Origin: an uncultured Campylobacter sp.
Lineage (GTDB): Bacteria > Campylobacterota > Campylobacteria > Campylobacterales > Campylobacteraceae
Length of the DNA: 64,000 nucleotides
Assembly (NCBI RefSeq): GCF_938041645.1
Contig: NZ_CALIST010000055.1
Location: forward strand, 62,001 to 126,000
Direction: 5' to 3'
A program made the position numbers and the translations under genes. Shown in pieces: positions 17,514 through 26,698 of the stretch; positions within the stretch are counted from its first letter, which is position 1; each line of letters opens with the position of its first letter. The notes under the pieces are model-generated. The model was given only the letters and a program-made list of their open reading frames with translations, did not search any database and was not told the origin of the DNA.

Positions 17514-17996
17514 ATGGATTATCTGTATCAAAGCGCCCTGGGCTTTCATAAATTTTTCGCGTTAGCTGCGGCGATTTTAACGATAATTTATCTGATTTTT
17601 ACCCAGCTTAAGATCGATGCGGCGGCAGAATTTTGCTCGCGCGGTAAGGCTTTAAATTCCGCCGTCTCCGCGCCGCAAGCTGAAAATTTAAAGCAAAAGA
17701 GCAGATCTGGGCTTAGATTTCTTAGGCGCATCAGGCTGTTTTTGCCGATATATTATGCGACTCTCGCGGCGCTGATAATCAGTGGAAGCGTGATGTTACC
17801 GGTGTTGTGCTTTGATCTGAGCTTTAGAATTTACTTCATGGCGGTCGGATCGCTAGCGATGATCGCGCTTAGCGCGGTATCGTACAAACGGCTGAAAATA
17901 GCGTATCTAAGCCAAAGCTTTGCGCCGTATCAGCGCAAAATGCGGGTGATTTTGGGGCTAAACTTAGCGATAATTTTGATAGCGAGTGTTATTTGA
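17514..17996 (+). CDS. Small integral membrane protein of unknown function
   Basis: A 160-residue protein with four hydrophobic segments (about 10-30, 78-98, 103-123 and 140-158). A hydrophilic Ser/Asn/Lys-rich loop at about residues 36-62 contains RAATTY motifs at DNA level and looks like a small version of the inserts in NuoN or QueE. I do not recognise the family, although four helices with a His near the N-terminus resemble small cytochrome or copper-related membrane proteins. The ATG at 17514 is preceded by GCGGAAG. The stop overlaps the rsmE start. Confidence 0.75.
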   Translation: MDYLYQSALGFHKFFALAAAILTIIYLIFTQLKIDAAAEFCSRGKALNSAVSAPQAENLKQKSRSGLRFLRRIRLFLPIYYATLAALIISGSVMLPVLCFDLSFRIYFMAVGSLAMIALSAVSYKRLKIAYLSQSFAPYQRKMRVILGLNLAIILIASVI

Positions 17997-18652
17997 TGGT
18001 ATATTTTTACGATAAGCTTGCAGGCGAACAGAGCCTGATTTTGCAGAATGATCAGTTTTTGCACCTAAAGGCCAGACGAGCAAGGGCGGGCGAGCGCATA
18101 GACGTGCGAAATCTTGAGGACGGGGCGAGTTATCTATATGAGATCGCCGAAATTTCGCGCAAAGGCGCGGCTTTGAATTTAGTTTTTAAAAGCTCCGTTT
18201 TTACGCCGAGCCACGATTTTTGCGTCGCTTGGGCGGTCGTCGAGAGTGCCGTGATCGAAAAGAGCCTGCCTGCGCTAAACGAGATGGGCGTCGGGCGGCT
18301 TGTTTTGGTCTATGCTGATCTGTCGCAGAAAAATGTGCGGCTCGATCTGCAGAGGATGGAGCGGATTTTGATCAATTCGTCGCAGCAATGCGGGCGAAAT
18401 TCCATCATGCAGATCGAGGTTTTGGGCGGCTCGGACGAGCTGGCGCAAAGATATGAAAACGTAAGCCTGATCGATTTTGGCGGCAAGAACATCGACATTT
18501 TCGGCGGCGATGAGATCGCGTTCGTCGGCCCCGAAGGCGGATTTTCGCCGCGCGAAAGGGAGAAATTCAAAAACGCCTATGCGCTTAATAGCCCTTATAT
18601 TTTGCGCTCAAACACCGCGCTGATCGCAACTTGCGCGAAGCTGATGTTTTAA
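17996..18652 (+). CDS. rsmE: 16S rRNA m3U1498 methyltransferase
   Basis: RsmE methylates N3 of U1498 in 16S rRNA using S-adenosylmethionine and has a SPOUT knot fold. The 218-residue protein ends with knot motifs FVGPEGGFSPREREKF near residue 180 and LRSNTALIAT near the C-terminus. The N-terminal part is the PUA-like RNA-binding domain. I use ATG 17996, which overlaps the previous stop. A TTG one codon upstream is possible. Confidence 0.93.
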   Translation: MVYFYDKLAGEQSLILQNDQFLHLKARRARAGERIDVRNLEDGASYLYEIAEISRKGAALNLVFKSSVFTPSHDFCVAWAVVESAVIEKSLPALNEMGVGRLVLVYADLSQKNVRLDLQRMERILINSSQQCGRNSIMQIEVLGGSDELAQRYENVSLIDFGGKNIDIFGGDEIAFVGPEGGFSPREREKFKNAYALNSPYILRSNTALIATCAKLMF

Positions 18653-18949
18653 ACGCTCGGCAAATTTTAAAATTTAAAAAGTCGTACGCTTTAAATTTTG
18701 GAATTTAAAATTTCGCCTGCGCGACCTTCGTGTTTTATCGTGGCTTAACGCGCGGCGCGTATTCGCCGCAGCATATCTTCGCGCGCTGTGCTTGCACGCA
18801 TAGCAGGCTGCGACAAATCAAAATTTTACCCGCAAAGCGGGCTAAATTTTAAAATTTCGCGTCCAAAAAAGCTTATTCAAAAAGAAAATCCGCGCTTTGT
18901 CGAGAGTTTTTTAAAACCCTTTGAATTTGCTTTTTAGATAAAAAAGTTG
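18653..18949. other. Non-coding gap between rsmE and rpmE
   Basis: Several AAATTTTAAAATTT-type runs are visible, but no open frame with gene-like features. The last part carries the rpmE promoter. I see no RNA gene here. Confidence 0.6.
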
Positions 18950-18955
18950 TATAAT
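18950..18955 (+). promoter_or_regulatory. -10 box for rpmE
   Basis: TATAAT, preceded by a T-rich run (TTTTTAGATA) and followed by the rpmE start 40 bases downstream. It is likely the promoter of the rpmE-rsmI-rlmB group. Confidence 0.7.
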
Positions 18956-18989
18956 CGCAACCTTTTAAAATCATCAAAAAGGATCAAAA

Positions 18990-19190
18990 ATGAAAAAAGA
19001 TATCCATCCAAACTTTGTCGAAACGACCGTTACCTGCGCTTGCGGAAACACTTTTAAAACGCGCTCGAACAAGCCTGAGATCCGCGTCGATATCTGCTCC
19101 AACTGCCATCCGTTTTTCACTGGCAGCGAGAAGATCGTAGATAGCGCGGGTCGCGTCGAGAAATTTAAGCAAAAATATGGAATGAAATAG
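18990..19190 (+). CDS. rpmE: 50S ribosomal protein L31
   Basis: L31 sits on the central protuberance of the large ribosomal subunit. The 66-residue protein has the zinc-binding form: CAC at residues 16-18 and CSNC at residues 37-40 provide four Cys ligands. The AAAAAGGATC ribosome site is well placed. The TAG stop is followed at once by the TTG start of rsmI. Confidence 0.97.
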   Translation: MKKDIHPNFVETTVTCACGNTFKTRSNKPEIRVDICSNCHPFFTGSEKIVDSAGRVEKFKQKYGMK

Positions 19191-20006
19191 TTGCTATATC
19201 TCATTCCTACGCCGATAGGAAATCTAAGCGATATCTCGAGCCGCGCGCTTGAGGTATTGCAAAGCTGCGAAATCCTAATCTGCGAGGATACGAGGGTTTC
19301 AAAAAAACTTCTAAACTTATTATCCGATAAATTTCAAATTTCATTTAAAATTTCACAGTTTTACTCGCTGCACACGCACAACGAAGCGGAGTTTTTCGCA
19401 GGCTTTGATGCGGCGCTTCTGCGCGAAAAGGTTTGCGCATACGTAAGCGACGCCGGCATGCCCTGCATCAGCGATCCGGGAATTGCGCTCGTAAAATTTG
19501 CGCAACGAAGCGGCGCGCCTTACGAGGTGCTTAGCGGCGCAAACGCTCTGCTGCTCGCAGCCGCCGCAAGCGGACTAGTGGAGAAAGAATTTAGCTTTTT
19601 AGGCTTTTTGAATAATGACGGCGCGCAGCGCAAAGCCCAGATCCTAAATTTAATGCAAAGCCCCTATCCGTGCGTGCTCTATGAATCTCCAAAGCGCGTG
19701 ATAAAGCTAATTGAGCAGATCGCGGGGATCGACGCGCAGCGCAAAATTTTTGCGATCAAAGAAGCTACCAAAAAATTTGAAACCAAATTTTTTGGTAGCG
19801 CCGCAGAGGTTTTGCTGAGCTTAAACGGCGCAAATTTAAACGGCGAATGGTGTGTCGTGATTGACGGCGCAGGCGAAAAGAGCTTTGAAAAAATCACGCA
19901 GGAAGATATTCTGTCGCTTGAGATTGCGCCGAAAATAAAAGCAAAACTACTCTCAAAAATCAGCGGCGAACCCGCCAAAGAAATATATAAAAATTTGATA
20001 CGCTAA
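19191..20006 (+). CDS. rsmI: 16S rRNA 2'-O-ribose C1402 methyltransferase
   Basis: RsmI methylates the ribose of C1402 in 16S rRNA. The 271-residue protein shows the family start LYLIPTPIGNLSDISSRALE, then CEDTRVSKKLL and the SDAGMPCISDPG loop that shapes the SAM pocket. It uses a TTG start directly after the rpmE stop, with no clear separate ribosome site, so it is probably translated by coupling. The C-terminus ends in the small lysine-rich region typical of the family. Confidence 0.95.
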   Translation: MLYLIPTPIGNLSDISSRALEVLQSCEILICEDTRVSKKLLNLLSDKFQISFKISQFYSLHTHNEAEFFAGFDAALLREKVCAYVSDAGMPCISDPGIALVKFAQRSGAPYEVLSGANALLLAAAASGLVEKEFSFLGFLNNDGAQRKAQILNLMQSPYPCVLYESPKRVIKLIEQIAGIDAQRKIFAIKEATKKFETKFFGSAAEVLLSLNGANLNGEWCVVIDGAGEKSFEKITQEDILSLEIAPKIKAKLLSKISGEPAKEIYKNLIR

Positions 20007-20041
20007 GTCATATTTTAACCGTTTTTCGCTAAAATCCCAAA

Positions 20042-20743
20042 ATGATTATTTACGGCAAGCAGCTGTTTTTGCATCTTTTAAACCGGCATCCGCAGAAATT
20101 TATCCGCATCATCCTTGCCAAGGAGTGCGAGAAAGAAATTTTTAAAAAGATTGCCGCTACCGGTGTAAAGATCGAGCGCGCCGATGCGAAAAAAGCTCAA
20201 GCCCTCGCTCGCGGCGGCAACCATCAAGGCTTCTTGGCCGAGGTGGAGGAGTTTAGCTTCGGCGATCTTGCTAGCGTCAAAGACGATAAATTCGTGCCGA
20301 TCCTTTATGGGCTTACCGATGTCGGGAATATCGGCGCGATAATGCGCAGCGCCTATGCTTTGGGCACGGACAGCGTGATCGTCGTCGCAAATAATCTAAA
20401 TATGGCGGGCGTAGTGCGCGCAAGCTCGGGCGCGGCGTATGAGCTAAACGTCGTTAAGGTCGCAGACGGGCTTAGCGTGATAAACGAGCTTAAACAAAGC
20501 GGCTTTGAAATTTACGCCGCGAGTGCGGACGGGACGAACTTTAAGGAGTTAAAGCTCGGCGCGAAAAACGCACTCGTAATGGGGAACGAAGAAGAGGGGA
20601 TACCTGCTAGGACGCTTAAAAAATGCGACCGCGCGGTATCAATAAAGATGCGCGAAGGCTGGGACTCGCTTAACGTAAGTGCGGCATTTGCGATACTGTG
20701 CGATGGAATTTTAAATGGAAGAAATAAAAGAGAAGTTAAATAA
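20042..20743 (+). CDS. rlmB: SpoU-family rRNA/tRNA 2'-O-methyltransferase (RlmB/TrmH-like)
   Basis: This SPOUT-class enzyme methylates a ribose 2'-OH in rRNA or tRNA. The N-terminal part resembles the L30e-like substrate-binding domain of RlmB. The three SpoU motifs are DVGNIGAIMRSAYALG (with Asn and Arg), VMGNEEEGIP, and SLNVSAAFAIL at the end. The length of 233 residues is normal. RlmB (G2251 of 23S rRNA) is the likeliest function, but target choice cannot be read from sequence. It overlaps the next gene by 29 bases. Confidence 0.85.
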   Translation: MIIYGKQLFLHLLNRHPQKFIRIILAKECEKEIFKKIAATGVKIERADAKKAQALARGGNHQGFLAEVEEFSFGDLASVKDDKFVPILYGLTDVGNIGAIMRSAYALGTDSVIVVANNLNMAGVVRASSGAAYELNVVKVADGLSVINELKQSGFEIYAASADGTNFKELKLGAKNALVMGNEEEGIPARTLKKCDRAVSIKMREGWDSLNVSAAFAILCDGILNGRNKREVK

Positions 20744-21734
20744 TACGGACGAGCAGGCGGAACAAACCGAGAAGCTGGAGCAAACACAGCAGCCAGAAAA
20801 TAGCGATCTAGATAAATTAAAATCTATGGATCTGATCGAGATAGCGCGCACGACGCGCATCGACGCGCAAAATTTAGAATACATCATCAACAAAGACTTC
20901 GAGAAGCTAGCAAATTTTAATGTTAGGGGCTACATTAAAATTTTAGAGCGCGAGTTCGGGCTGGATCTGTCGGACTGGATAAGCGAGTTCGAGATCGCAA
21001 AAGAGGGCTTTGTGCCCGTTAAAAAGGCCAAAGTCGAGCAGGTCTATGGTCAAAGGGTCAGCCCTAATAAAAGCGGCAGCGGTTGGCTTTTATGGCTGCT
21101 TGCAATGGTATTAATCATAGGCACAATCTTTTATTTCGGACTTTATAAAAGCTTCGGCGAATTTTTGGGCTCGCTTTTATGGGAACAAAACAAAACCACC
21201 TACTCGGACGCTCCAATCGTAAATAACACTCAAAAAAAGCTTGAAAATATCGGTATCGACGTCGTTTCGCACAACACTACAGATGAAAAATTCGCACTAA
21301 AATCGGATATCAATGCAGAAGCTGCTGCGGATGAAAATTTAAGCTCGCTAAACGCGCTGGATCGCTCTATCAGGATCGAGCGCGCGAGTGCCAAAACGGA
21401 GGAAAATTCCACCGACGAAAACGCCACGCAAAGCGCACCTGCGCCCAGCAAAGATATCGTGCTTAATCCACGCGGCAAGATGTGGATCGGGATCATTGAT
21501 CTAAAAAGCGGCAAGAAGCGCGAGATGGTCATCAATACCCCTTACGTCGTCGCTTCGCAAGGAGACGAGGATCTGCTCATCGCCACCGGGCACGGAATGT
21601 TTGAGGTCGGCAAGGCGGACGGCAATGTGAGCTTCAACGAAAAAAACACTCAAAAGCTCCGCGTCAAAGACGGCAACGTCACTAAAATTTCAACCGATGA
21701 GTTTCAGCGCCTAAACAAAGGCAAGAAGTGGTAA
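20715..21734 (+). CDS. Single-pass membrane protein, RodZ-like layout
   Basis: The 339-residue protein has an acidic, Gln/Glu-rich N-terminus. A compact helical region follows at about residues 34-95, resembling a helix-turn-helix (IEIARTTRIDAQNLEYIINKD). A membrane segment at about 121-141 comes next, then a periplasmic part with a Ser/Ala/Glu-rich linker and a beta-rich C-terminal domain. This order matches RodZ, which links the cell-shape protein MreB to the wall machinery, but the sequence similarity I can judge is weak. It overlaps rlmB, and the same neighbour is found in C. jejuni. No stop-free insert of the RAATTY type is evident. Confidence 0.75.
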   Translation: MEEIKEKLNNTDEQAEQTEKLEQTQQPENSDLDKLKSMDLIEIARTTRIDAQNLEYIINKDFEKLANFNVRGYIKILEREFGLDLSDWISEFEIAKEGFVPVKKAKVEQVYGQRVSPNKSGSGWLLWLLAMVLIIGTIFYFGLYKSFGEFLGSLLWEQNKTTYSDAPIVNNTQKKLENIGIDVVSHNTTDEKFALKSDINAEAAADENLSSLNALDRSIRIERASAKTEENSTDENATQSAPAPSKDIVLNPRGKMWIGIIDLKSGKKREMVINTPYVVASQGDEDLLIATGHGMFEVGKADGNVSFNEKNTQKLRVKDGNVTKISTDEFQRLNKGKKW

Positions 21735-22220
21735 AGTCTCCGCTCTCGTGCGCGGTTTTTTGCTCGTAGAATTTTGCCGCAGAGGACAGAGGGTAAAATT
21801 TCAGCTCGCTGTGGTGCGCAGTTTAAATTTAAACCCGCGAGCGTAAATTTAAAGGTTCGAACTGCGCCGCATTGGATAAAATTTCAAGCGTTGCGGCCGC
21901 TTGCGGTAGCGCGGTAAATTTAAAGGGCATCGTTCGAGGCGCGGCGTAAAAACGGCAGCTTTGATCGTTATTGTTTTGATCGGATGTAAATTTAAGTGTC
22001 GCAGCAAAGTGTCGACGCGCTAAATTTAAACGATCAATGTCTCGGCGATTTTTTAAATTTTAGCGAGGCAAGGGTTTTAAACGCCTTAGCGGTATAAAAG
22101 CGCCGCCGCATTGCCACTAAGGCTTGAAATTTAGCTTTCGCGCGGCACGAGCAGATCGCGGCGTTAAAGCGCAAAATTTTAAATAAAGCTTGAAAATTAC
22201 TTTAAGATAAGAGGTTTAGG
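21735..22220. other. Gene-free gap rich in AAATTT motifs
   Basis: About 486 bases with no credible open frame. AAATTTAAA and AAATTT recur throughout (for example near 21823, 21850, 21914 and 22022). No RNA gene or terminator with a clear T-run was recognised. The last bases contain the ribosome site of the aminotransferase gene. Confidence 0.6.
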
Positions 22221-23426
22221 ATGTTTGACGAAATCCGTTTTTCAAAAATCGAGCGTTTGCCCAATTACGTTTTTGCCGAGGTTAACGCCATAAAAATGGC
22301 GGCGCGCAGGGCCGGCGAGGATATAATCGATTTTTCGATGGGTAATCCCGACGGCAGGACGCCGCAGCATATAATCGACAAGCTTTGCGAAAGCGCGCAA
22401 AAGGACAAGACCCACGGCTACTCCGTAAGCCAGGGCATCTACAAGCTGCGACTTGCGTGCGCGAATTGGTACAAGCGCAAATACGGCGTGATCTTGGATC
22501 CAGAAAGTGAGATCGTCGCCGTGATGGGCTCAAAAGAGGGCTTCGTGCATCTAACTAGCGCGATCATAAATCCGGGCGATGTCGCGGTAGTGCCCGATCC
22601 TGCGTATCCGATCCACACTCAAGCCTTCATCATCGCGGGCGGTAACGTCGTTAAAATCCCGCTTGCCTATGATGAGAATTTAAATTTTAATGAAAATAAA
22701 TTTTTCATCGATCTACAAAGAACTTTCGACGAGAGCATTCCGCGCCCAAAATACGTCGTCGTAAATTTCCCGCACAACCCTACCACTGTCGTCGTGCAAA
22801 AGAGCTTCTACGAGCGGCTCGTGGCGATGGCGCGACAGGAGCGGTTTTATATCATCAGCGATATCGCTTACGCAGAGATCGCTTTTGACGATTACAAAAC
22901 ACCGTCCATTTTTGAGGTTCAGGGTGCGAAGGACGTCGCAGTCGAGGCGTACACGCTTTCTAAAAGCTACAATATGGCGGGCTGGCGCGTGGGTTTTGTT
23001 GGCGGTAACAAAAAGCTAGTCGCCGCGCTTAAAAAGATCAAATCTTGGTTTGATTACGGTATGTTTACGCCGATCCAAGTAGCCGCCACGATCGCGCTGG
23101 ACGGGCCGCAAGAGTGCGTAGAGGAGATCCGCGCGAGCTATGAGAAGCGTAGGAATTTTTTGATCGACGCTTTTGCGGACGCGGGCTGGCAGATCGCAAA
23201 ACCTAGCGCGTCGATGTTTGCGTGGGCGAAATTGCCGCCAGCGGCGGCTCATCTAAGGAGCATGGAGTTTTCCAAGCAGCTTCTTACTAAGGCGTGCGTC
23301 GCCGTAAGCCCGGGCGTTGGCTTTGGCGCGGCGGGAGACGATTATGTGCGGATCGCCTTTATCGAAAACGAAAACAGGACCCGTCAGGCCGCTAGAAATA
23401 TAAAAAAATATTTGAAAGAGATCTGA
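22221..23426 (+). CDS. Class I/II PLP-dependent aminotransferase
   Basis: The 401-residue enzyme belongs to the fold-type I aminotransferases. The cofactor lysine is in TLSKSYNMAGWRVGFVGG near residue 238. The substrate-binding N-terminal motif is IIDFSMGNPDGRTPQ near residue 37, and the Asn-His loop is VVNFPHNPTT. It resembles the LL-diaminopimelate/alanine/aspartate aminotransferase group. The direct overlap with homoserine dehydrogenase suggests a role in amino acids derived from aspartate, pyruvate or glutamate. The exact substrate cannot be fixed from sequence. The start has AAGAGG upstream. Confidence 0.88.
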   Translation: MFDEIRFSKIERLPNYVFAEVNAIKMAARRAGEDIIDFSMGNPDGRTPQHIIDKLCESAQKDKTHGYSVSQGIYKLRLACANWYKRKYGVILDPESEIVAVMGSKEGFVHLTSAIINPGDVAVVPDPAYPIHTQAFIIAGGNVVKIPLAYDENLNFNENKFFIDLQRTFDESIPRPKYVVVNFPHNPTTVVVQKSFYERLVAMARQERFYIISDIAYAEIAFDDYKTPSIFEVQGAKDVAVEAYTLSKSYNMAGWRVGFVGGNKKLVAALKKIKSWFDYGMFTPIQVAATIALDGPQECVEEIRASYEKRRNFLIDAFADAGWQIAKPSASMFAWAKLPPAAAHLRSMEFSKQLLTKACVAVSPGVGFGAAGDDYVRIAFIENENRTRQAARNIKKYLKEI

Positions 23427-24694
23427 TGAAGGTAGCGATTTTAGGCGTCGGTACCGTAGGTAGCGAAGTTGCAAATATTTTGATCAAAAACAAAGATATC
23501 ATTCTTGCGCGTGCAGGCGTTAGCATAGAGCCCGTAATCGGGCTAGTGCGCGATACGAGCAAAAAAAGGGACGTGCAAATTCCGCTTAGCAGCGACGCTA
23601 GGAGTATCATCGAGCGCGATGACATCGACGTTTTTGTAGAGCTTATGGGTGGAATAGAAAAGCCCTACGAGATCGTAAGCGAAATTTTAAAGCGCAAAAA
23701 AGCGGTCATTACCGCAAATAAGGCACTTTTGGCTTATCATCGCTACAAGCTCCAGGCTCTAGCGGGCGATACGCCTTTTGGATTTGAAGCGAGCGTGGCG
23801 GGCGGAATTCCGATCATTAAAACTCTGCGCGAGGGGCTAAGCGCCAATCGTATCGAAAAAATAATCGGCATCGTAAACGGCACGAGCAACTTTATCCTTA
23901 CGAATATGATGCAAAAAAACGAGAAATTTGAGGACGCGCTAAAGCGAGCTCAAGAGCTCGGTTACGCCGAAGCCAATCCAAGCTTTGACATCGGCGGGTT
24001 CGACGCGGCGCATAAGCTTTTAATCTTAGCTAGCATCGCATACGGCGTGCACGGCGATCCGGAAGATATCCTAATAGAGGGGATCGAGGAGATCACGCAG
24101 GAGGATATCTATTTTGCGCGCGAATTTGATTTCATAATCAAGCTGCTTGCTGTAGCCAAGCGCGCGTGCGATAATAAAGTCGAGCTGCGCGTCCATCCTG
24201 CGCTCATTTCAAAAGATCAAATGCTCTCAAAAGTAGACGGCGTGATGAACGGCGTGAGCATCTACGGAGACTGCGTCGGCGAGAGTATGTATTACGGACC
24301 TGGCGCGGGCGGTAGTGCTACGGCAAGCGCCGTTATAAGCGATCTCATCGACATCGCGCGCGATAACAAAAACCCGATGCTCGGATATAAAATTTTACCG
24401 AGTAAAAATTTTATGCAAATTCTGCCTAGCGAGCAGATCCGCACGAAGTATTATTTTAGGTTGCGCGTGCGCGACGAGAAAGGCGTGCTTGCGAAGCTTA
24501 CGAACATTATGAGCTTAAACGATCTTTCGATCGACAGCTTTTTGCAAAAGCCGAAGCTCAAAACGGACGAGGAAGTGACGCTGTTTTTCACGACGCATAC
24601 GTGCTGTGAGAAAGACATAAAGCGCGCAATAAGCGTGATCGGCGGCGAAAATTTCATCACGCAGAAGCCTTTTATGATCAGGATCGAAAGCTAA
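23426..24694 (+). CDS. hom: Homoserine dehydrogenase
   Basis: Hom reduces aspartate semialdehyde to homoserine, the branch point to threonine and methionine. The 422-residue protein begins with the nucleotide-binding AILGVGTVGSEVANIL. It has the conserved KKAVITANKALLA near residue 91 and GIVNGTSNFILTNM near residue 150. A C-terminal ACT domain (about residues 345-420) is expected to bind threonine for feedback inhibition. Length is typical for the ACT-containing form. It overlaps the aminotransferase stop by one base and is followed one base later by yraN. Confidence 0.96.
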   Translation: MKVAILGVGTVGSEVANILIKNKDIILARAGVSIEPVIGLVRDTSKKRDVQIPLSSDARSIIERDDIDVFVELMGGIEKPYEIVSEILKRKKAVITANKALLAYHRYKLQALAGDTPFGFEASVAGGIPIIKTLREGLSANRIEKIIGIVNGTSNFILTNMMQKNEKFEDALKRAQELGYAEANPSFDIGGFDAAHKLLILASIAYGVHGDPEDILIEGIEEITQEDIYFAREFDFIIKLLAVAKRACDNKVELRVHPALISKDQMLSKVDGVMNGVSIYGDCVGESMYYGPGAGGSATASAVISDLIDIARDNKNPMLGYKILPSKNFMQILPSEQIRTKYYFRLRVRDEKGVLAKLTNIMSLNDLSIDSFLQKPKLKTDEEVTLFFTTHTCCEKDIKRAISVIGGENFITQKPFMIRIES

Positions 24695-24695
24695 G

Positions 24696-25034
24696 TTGAG
24701 CTTAAAAGAATACATTTTTGGCTTTGCCTGCGAGGACCGTGCGGCGGAATTTTTACGCGGCGAAGGATTTGAAATTTTAAAGCGAAATTTCCGCTGCCGC
24801 TTCGGCGAGATCGATATTGTCGCGCGCAAAGACGGGATTTTGCACTTCGTAGAAGTAAAGGCCACGAGCGGCGATTACGACGCTGCAGAGCGCGTAACTA
24901 GTGCTAAGATGGATAAAATTTTAAAGGCGGCGGAATTTTATCTGATGAGCTGCGATGCGGATGAGCCGTGGCAGATCGACGTCGTGGAAGTTTATCCAAA
25001 GCAGATAAAATTTATCGCCAACATATCTTTTTGA
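24696..25034 (+). CDS. yraN: UPF0102 (YraN-family) endonuclease-like protein
   Basis: This 112-residue protein has the YraN-family core: EDRAAEFL, then a basic segment LKRNFRCRFGEIDIVARKDG and LHFVEVKA. The Asp and Glu-Xaa-Lys resemble the PD-(D/E)XK nuclease fold. Its cellular role is not established. It uses a TTG start right after the hom stop. The same position between hom and trxA is found in C. jejuni. Confidence 0.88.
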   Translation: MSLKEYIFGFACEDRAAEFLRGEGFEILKRNFRCRFGEIDIVARKDGILHFVEVKATSGDYDAAERVTSAKMDKILKAAEFYLMSCDADEPWQIDVVEVYPKQIKFIANISF

Positions 25035-25069
25035 ATTAGAATTTTTATTATTTATTTAAGATAATGAAC

Positions 25070-25075
25070 TATAAT
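25070..25075 (+). promoter_or_regulatory. -10 box for trxA
   Basis: TATAAT preceded by an A/T-rich stretch with T-rich phasing (TTTTTATTATTTATTT). It lies about 30 bases before the trxA ATG, which has an AAGGAG ribosome site. Confidence 0.65.
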
Positions 25076-25104
25076 CCGCGGAATTTTAACACAAGGAGAA
25101 CATT

Positions 25105-25419
25105 ATGGGAAAGTATATAGAGCTTACTTCGGAGAATTTCGACGTTATTAAAGAGGGTGTCGCGCTAGTCGATTTTTGGGCACCTTGGTGCGGGCCGTGC
25201 CGTATGATCGCCCCGATCATCGAGGAGCTTGCGAACGATTACGAGGGCAAGGCTAAAATTTGCAAAGTAAATACCGACGAAGCGCAGGATTTGGCGGTGC
25301 GGTTCGGCGTGCGCTCGATCCCTACGATTCTATTTTTCAAAGACGGCGAGCTAAAAGCTCAGCTCATTGGCGCGCAATCTAAGCAGATCATAGCCGACAA
25401 ACTAAACTCGCTTCTGTAA
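25105..25419 (+). CDS. trxA: Thioredoxin
   Basis: Thioredoxin is the small cytoplasmic thiol reductant that keeps proteins and reductive enzymes in the dithiol state. The 104-residue protein has the active site WAPWCGPCRM near residue 29 and the cis-proline segment RSIPTILFF near residue 74. Length is standard. It is followed by an intrinsic terminator and then by trxB, its reductase, with a separate ribosome site. The AAGGAGAAC upstream is a strong ribosome site. Confidence 0.98.
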   Translation: MGKYIELTSENFDVIKEGVALVDFWAPWCGPCRMIAPIIEELANDYEGKAKICKVNTDEAQDLAVRFGVRSIPTILFFKDGELKAQLIGAQSKQIIADKLNSLL

Positions 25420-25424
25420 ATTTT

Positions 25425-25450
25425 AAAAGGGCGGCTTTCGCCCTTTTTTT
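25425..25450 (+). terminator. Intrinsic terminator after trxA
   Basis: AAAGGGCG (25426-25433) pairs perfectly with CGCCCTTT (25439-25446) across a five-base loop and is followed by a run of T. It should separate trxA from trxB transcripts, at least in part. Confidence 0.9.
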
Positions 25451-25530
25451 CTCCTACTCATCGTTTTATTAATTAAATTCGTAAATTTAGCGCTCGCGAC
25501 TTTACTTAATAAAATAATTAAGGAGAAAAA

Positions 25531-26478
25531 ATGTTAGATTTAGCAATTATCGGCGGCGGCCCTGCGGGGCTAGCGGCGGGGGGTCTTTATGCTACAAGAG
25601 GCGGTTTAAAGGACGTCGTGATGTTTGAGATGGGGATGCCCGGCGGGCAGATCACCTCAAGCTCCGAGATGGAAAACTATCCGGGCGTCGCCGCAGTAAC
25701 CGACGGGATGAGCTTTATGGCGCCTTGGCAGGAGCAGTGCTTCCGCTTCGGCTTAAAGCATGAGATGGTGCGCGTGCTGCGCGTCTCAAAAGACGGCGAC
25801 GGAAATTTTACGATCTATCTCGAGGGCGATCAAACACGTCGCGCGCGTGCCGTTATCGTCGCTACGGGTTCTACTCCGCGCCGCGCGGGGATTGAGGGCG
25901 AGGATGAGTTTTTCGGTCGCGGCGTCAGTACCTGCGCGACCTGCGACGGGTTTTTTTACAAGGGCAAAGAGGTTGCCGTGCTAGGCGGCGGCGACACGGC
26001 GTTAGAAGAAGCGCTGTATCTAGCTAAAATCTGCTCCAAAGTCTATCTGATCCACCGCCGCGATGAGTTTCGCGCTGCGCCTTCGACCGTGCAAAGGGTG
26101 CGCGAAAGTGAGAATATCGAGCTTATTACAAGCGCGCTCGTAGAGCAGATCAAGGGCGATGCAAGCGGCGTAACGGGCGTCGTCGTCAAGGATAAAACCA
26201 GCGGCGCCACGCGCGAGCTGCAGCTGCCTGGGATCTTCGTATTCGTGGGGCTTGACGTGCGAAACGAGGTGCTAAAGGGCGATGATGGCAAGTTCATCTG
26301 CGATGTCACGCCCGGCGGGCAGGTCGCGGTAAATTTAAAGATGCAAACAAGCGTACACGGGCTATTTGCGGCGGGCGATATGAGGCAGGATGCGCCTAAA
26401 CAGGTCGTCTGCGCGGCAGGTGACGGCGCGGTTGCCGCACTTAGCGCGATCGCATATCTGCAAGGACACGATAAATAG
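25531..26478 (+). CDS. trxB: Thioredoxin reductase
   Basis: TrxB uses NADPH and FAD to reduce thioredoxin. The 315-residue protein has the FAD motif GGGPAGLAA near the start, the redox-active CATC ([11 protein letters not shown]) near residue 136, the NADPH-binding [10 protein letters not shown] near residue 155 and the late FAD motif [10 protein letters not shown]. Length is normal. The gene follows trxA across a terminator. A strong ribosome site AAGGAG precedes the ATG. Confidence 0.98.
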   Translation: MLDLAIIGGGPAGLAAGGLYATRGGLKDVVMFEMGMPGGQITSSSEMENYPGVAAVTDGMSFMAPWQEQCFRFGLKHEMVRVLRVSKDGDGNFTIYLEGDQTRRARAVIVATGSTPRRAGIEGEDEFFGRGVSTCATCDGFFYKGKEVAVLGGGDTALEEALYLAKICSKVYLIHRRDEFRAAPSTVQRVRESENIELITSALVEQIKGDASGVTGVVVKDKTSGATRELQLPGIFVFVGLDVRNEVLKGDDGKFICDVTPGGQVAVNLKMQTSVHGLFAAGDMRQDAPKQVVCAAGDGAVAALSAIAYLQGHDK

Positions 26479-26504
26479 GCCTATATTCGGCGTAAAATTT
26501 CACG

Positions 26505-26539
26505 GCGCGGCGGGCGAAGCTACTTCCGTCGCGCTTTTT
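26505..26539 (+). terminator. Intrinsic terminator after trxB
   Basis: GCGCGGCGG (26505-26513) pairs with CCGTCGCGC (26526-26534), with one G-T pair, and is followed by TTTTT. It suits the end of the trxB transcript. Confidence 0.7.
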
Positions 26540-26592
26540 AAATTTAAAAGCCCGCGTCAAATTTGAATGAAATAATGAAATTTTGACGCAAG

Positions 26593-26628
26593 GCGGCTCA
26601 AATTTAAAATTTCGTCAAATTGAGCCGC
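26593..26628. repeat. Inverted repeat between convergent genes
   Basis: GCGGCTCAA (26593-26601) is matched by TTGAGCCGC (26620-26628) around an AAATTTAAAATTT-containing loop. It lies between the ends of trxB and the minus-strand lipoprotein gene. It may help end transcription, but there is no clean T-run on either side. Confidence 0.5.
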
Positions 26629-26698
26629 AAAATAATGCTATCGTCTTTTGCGGAAACGCTTCCGAGCCGAAACGTCTTTTAAAAATTCAGATAAAATT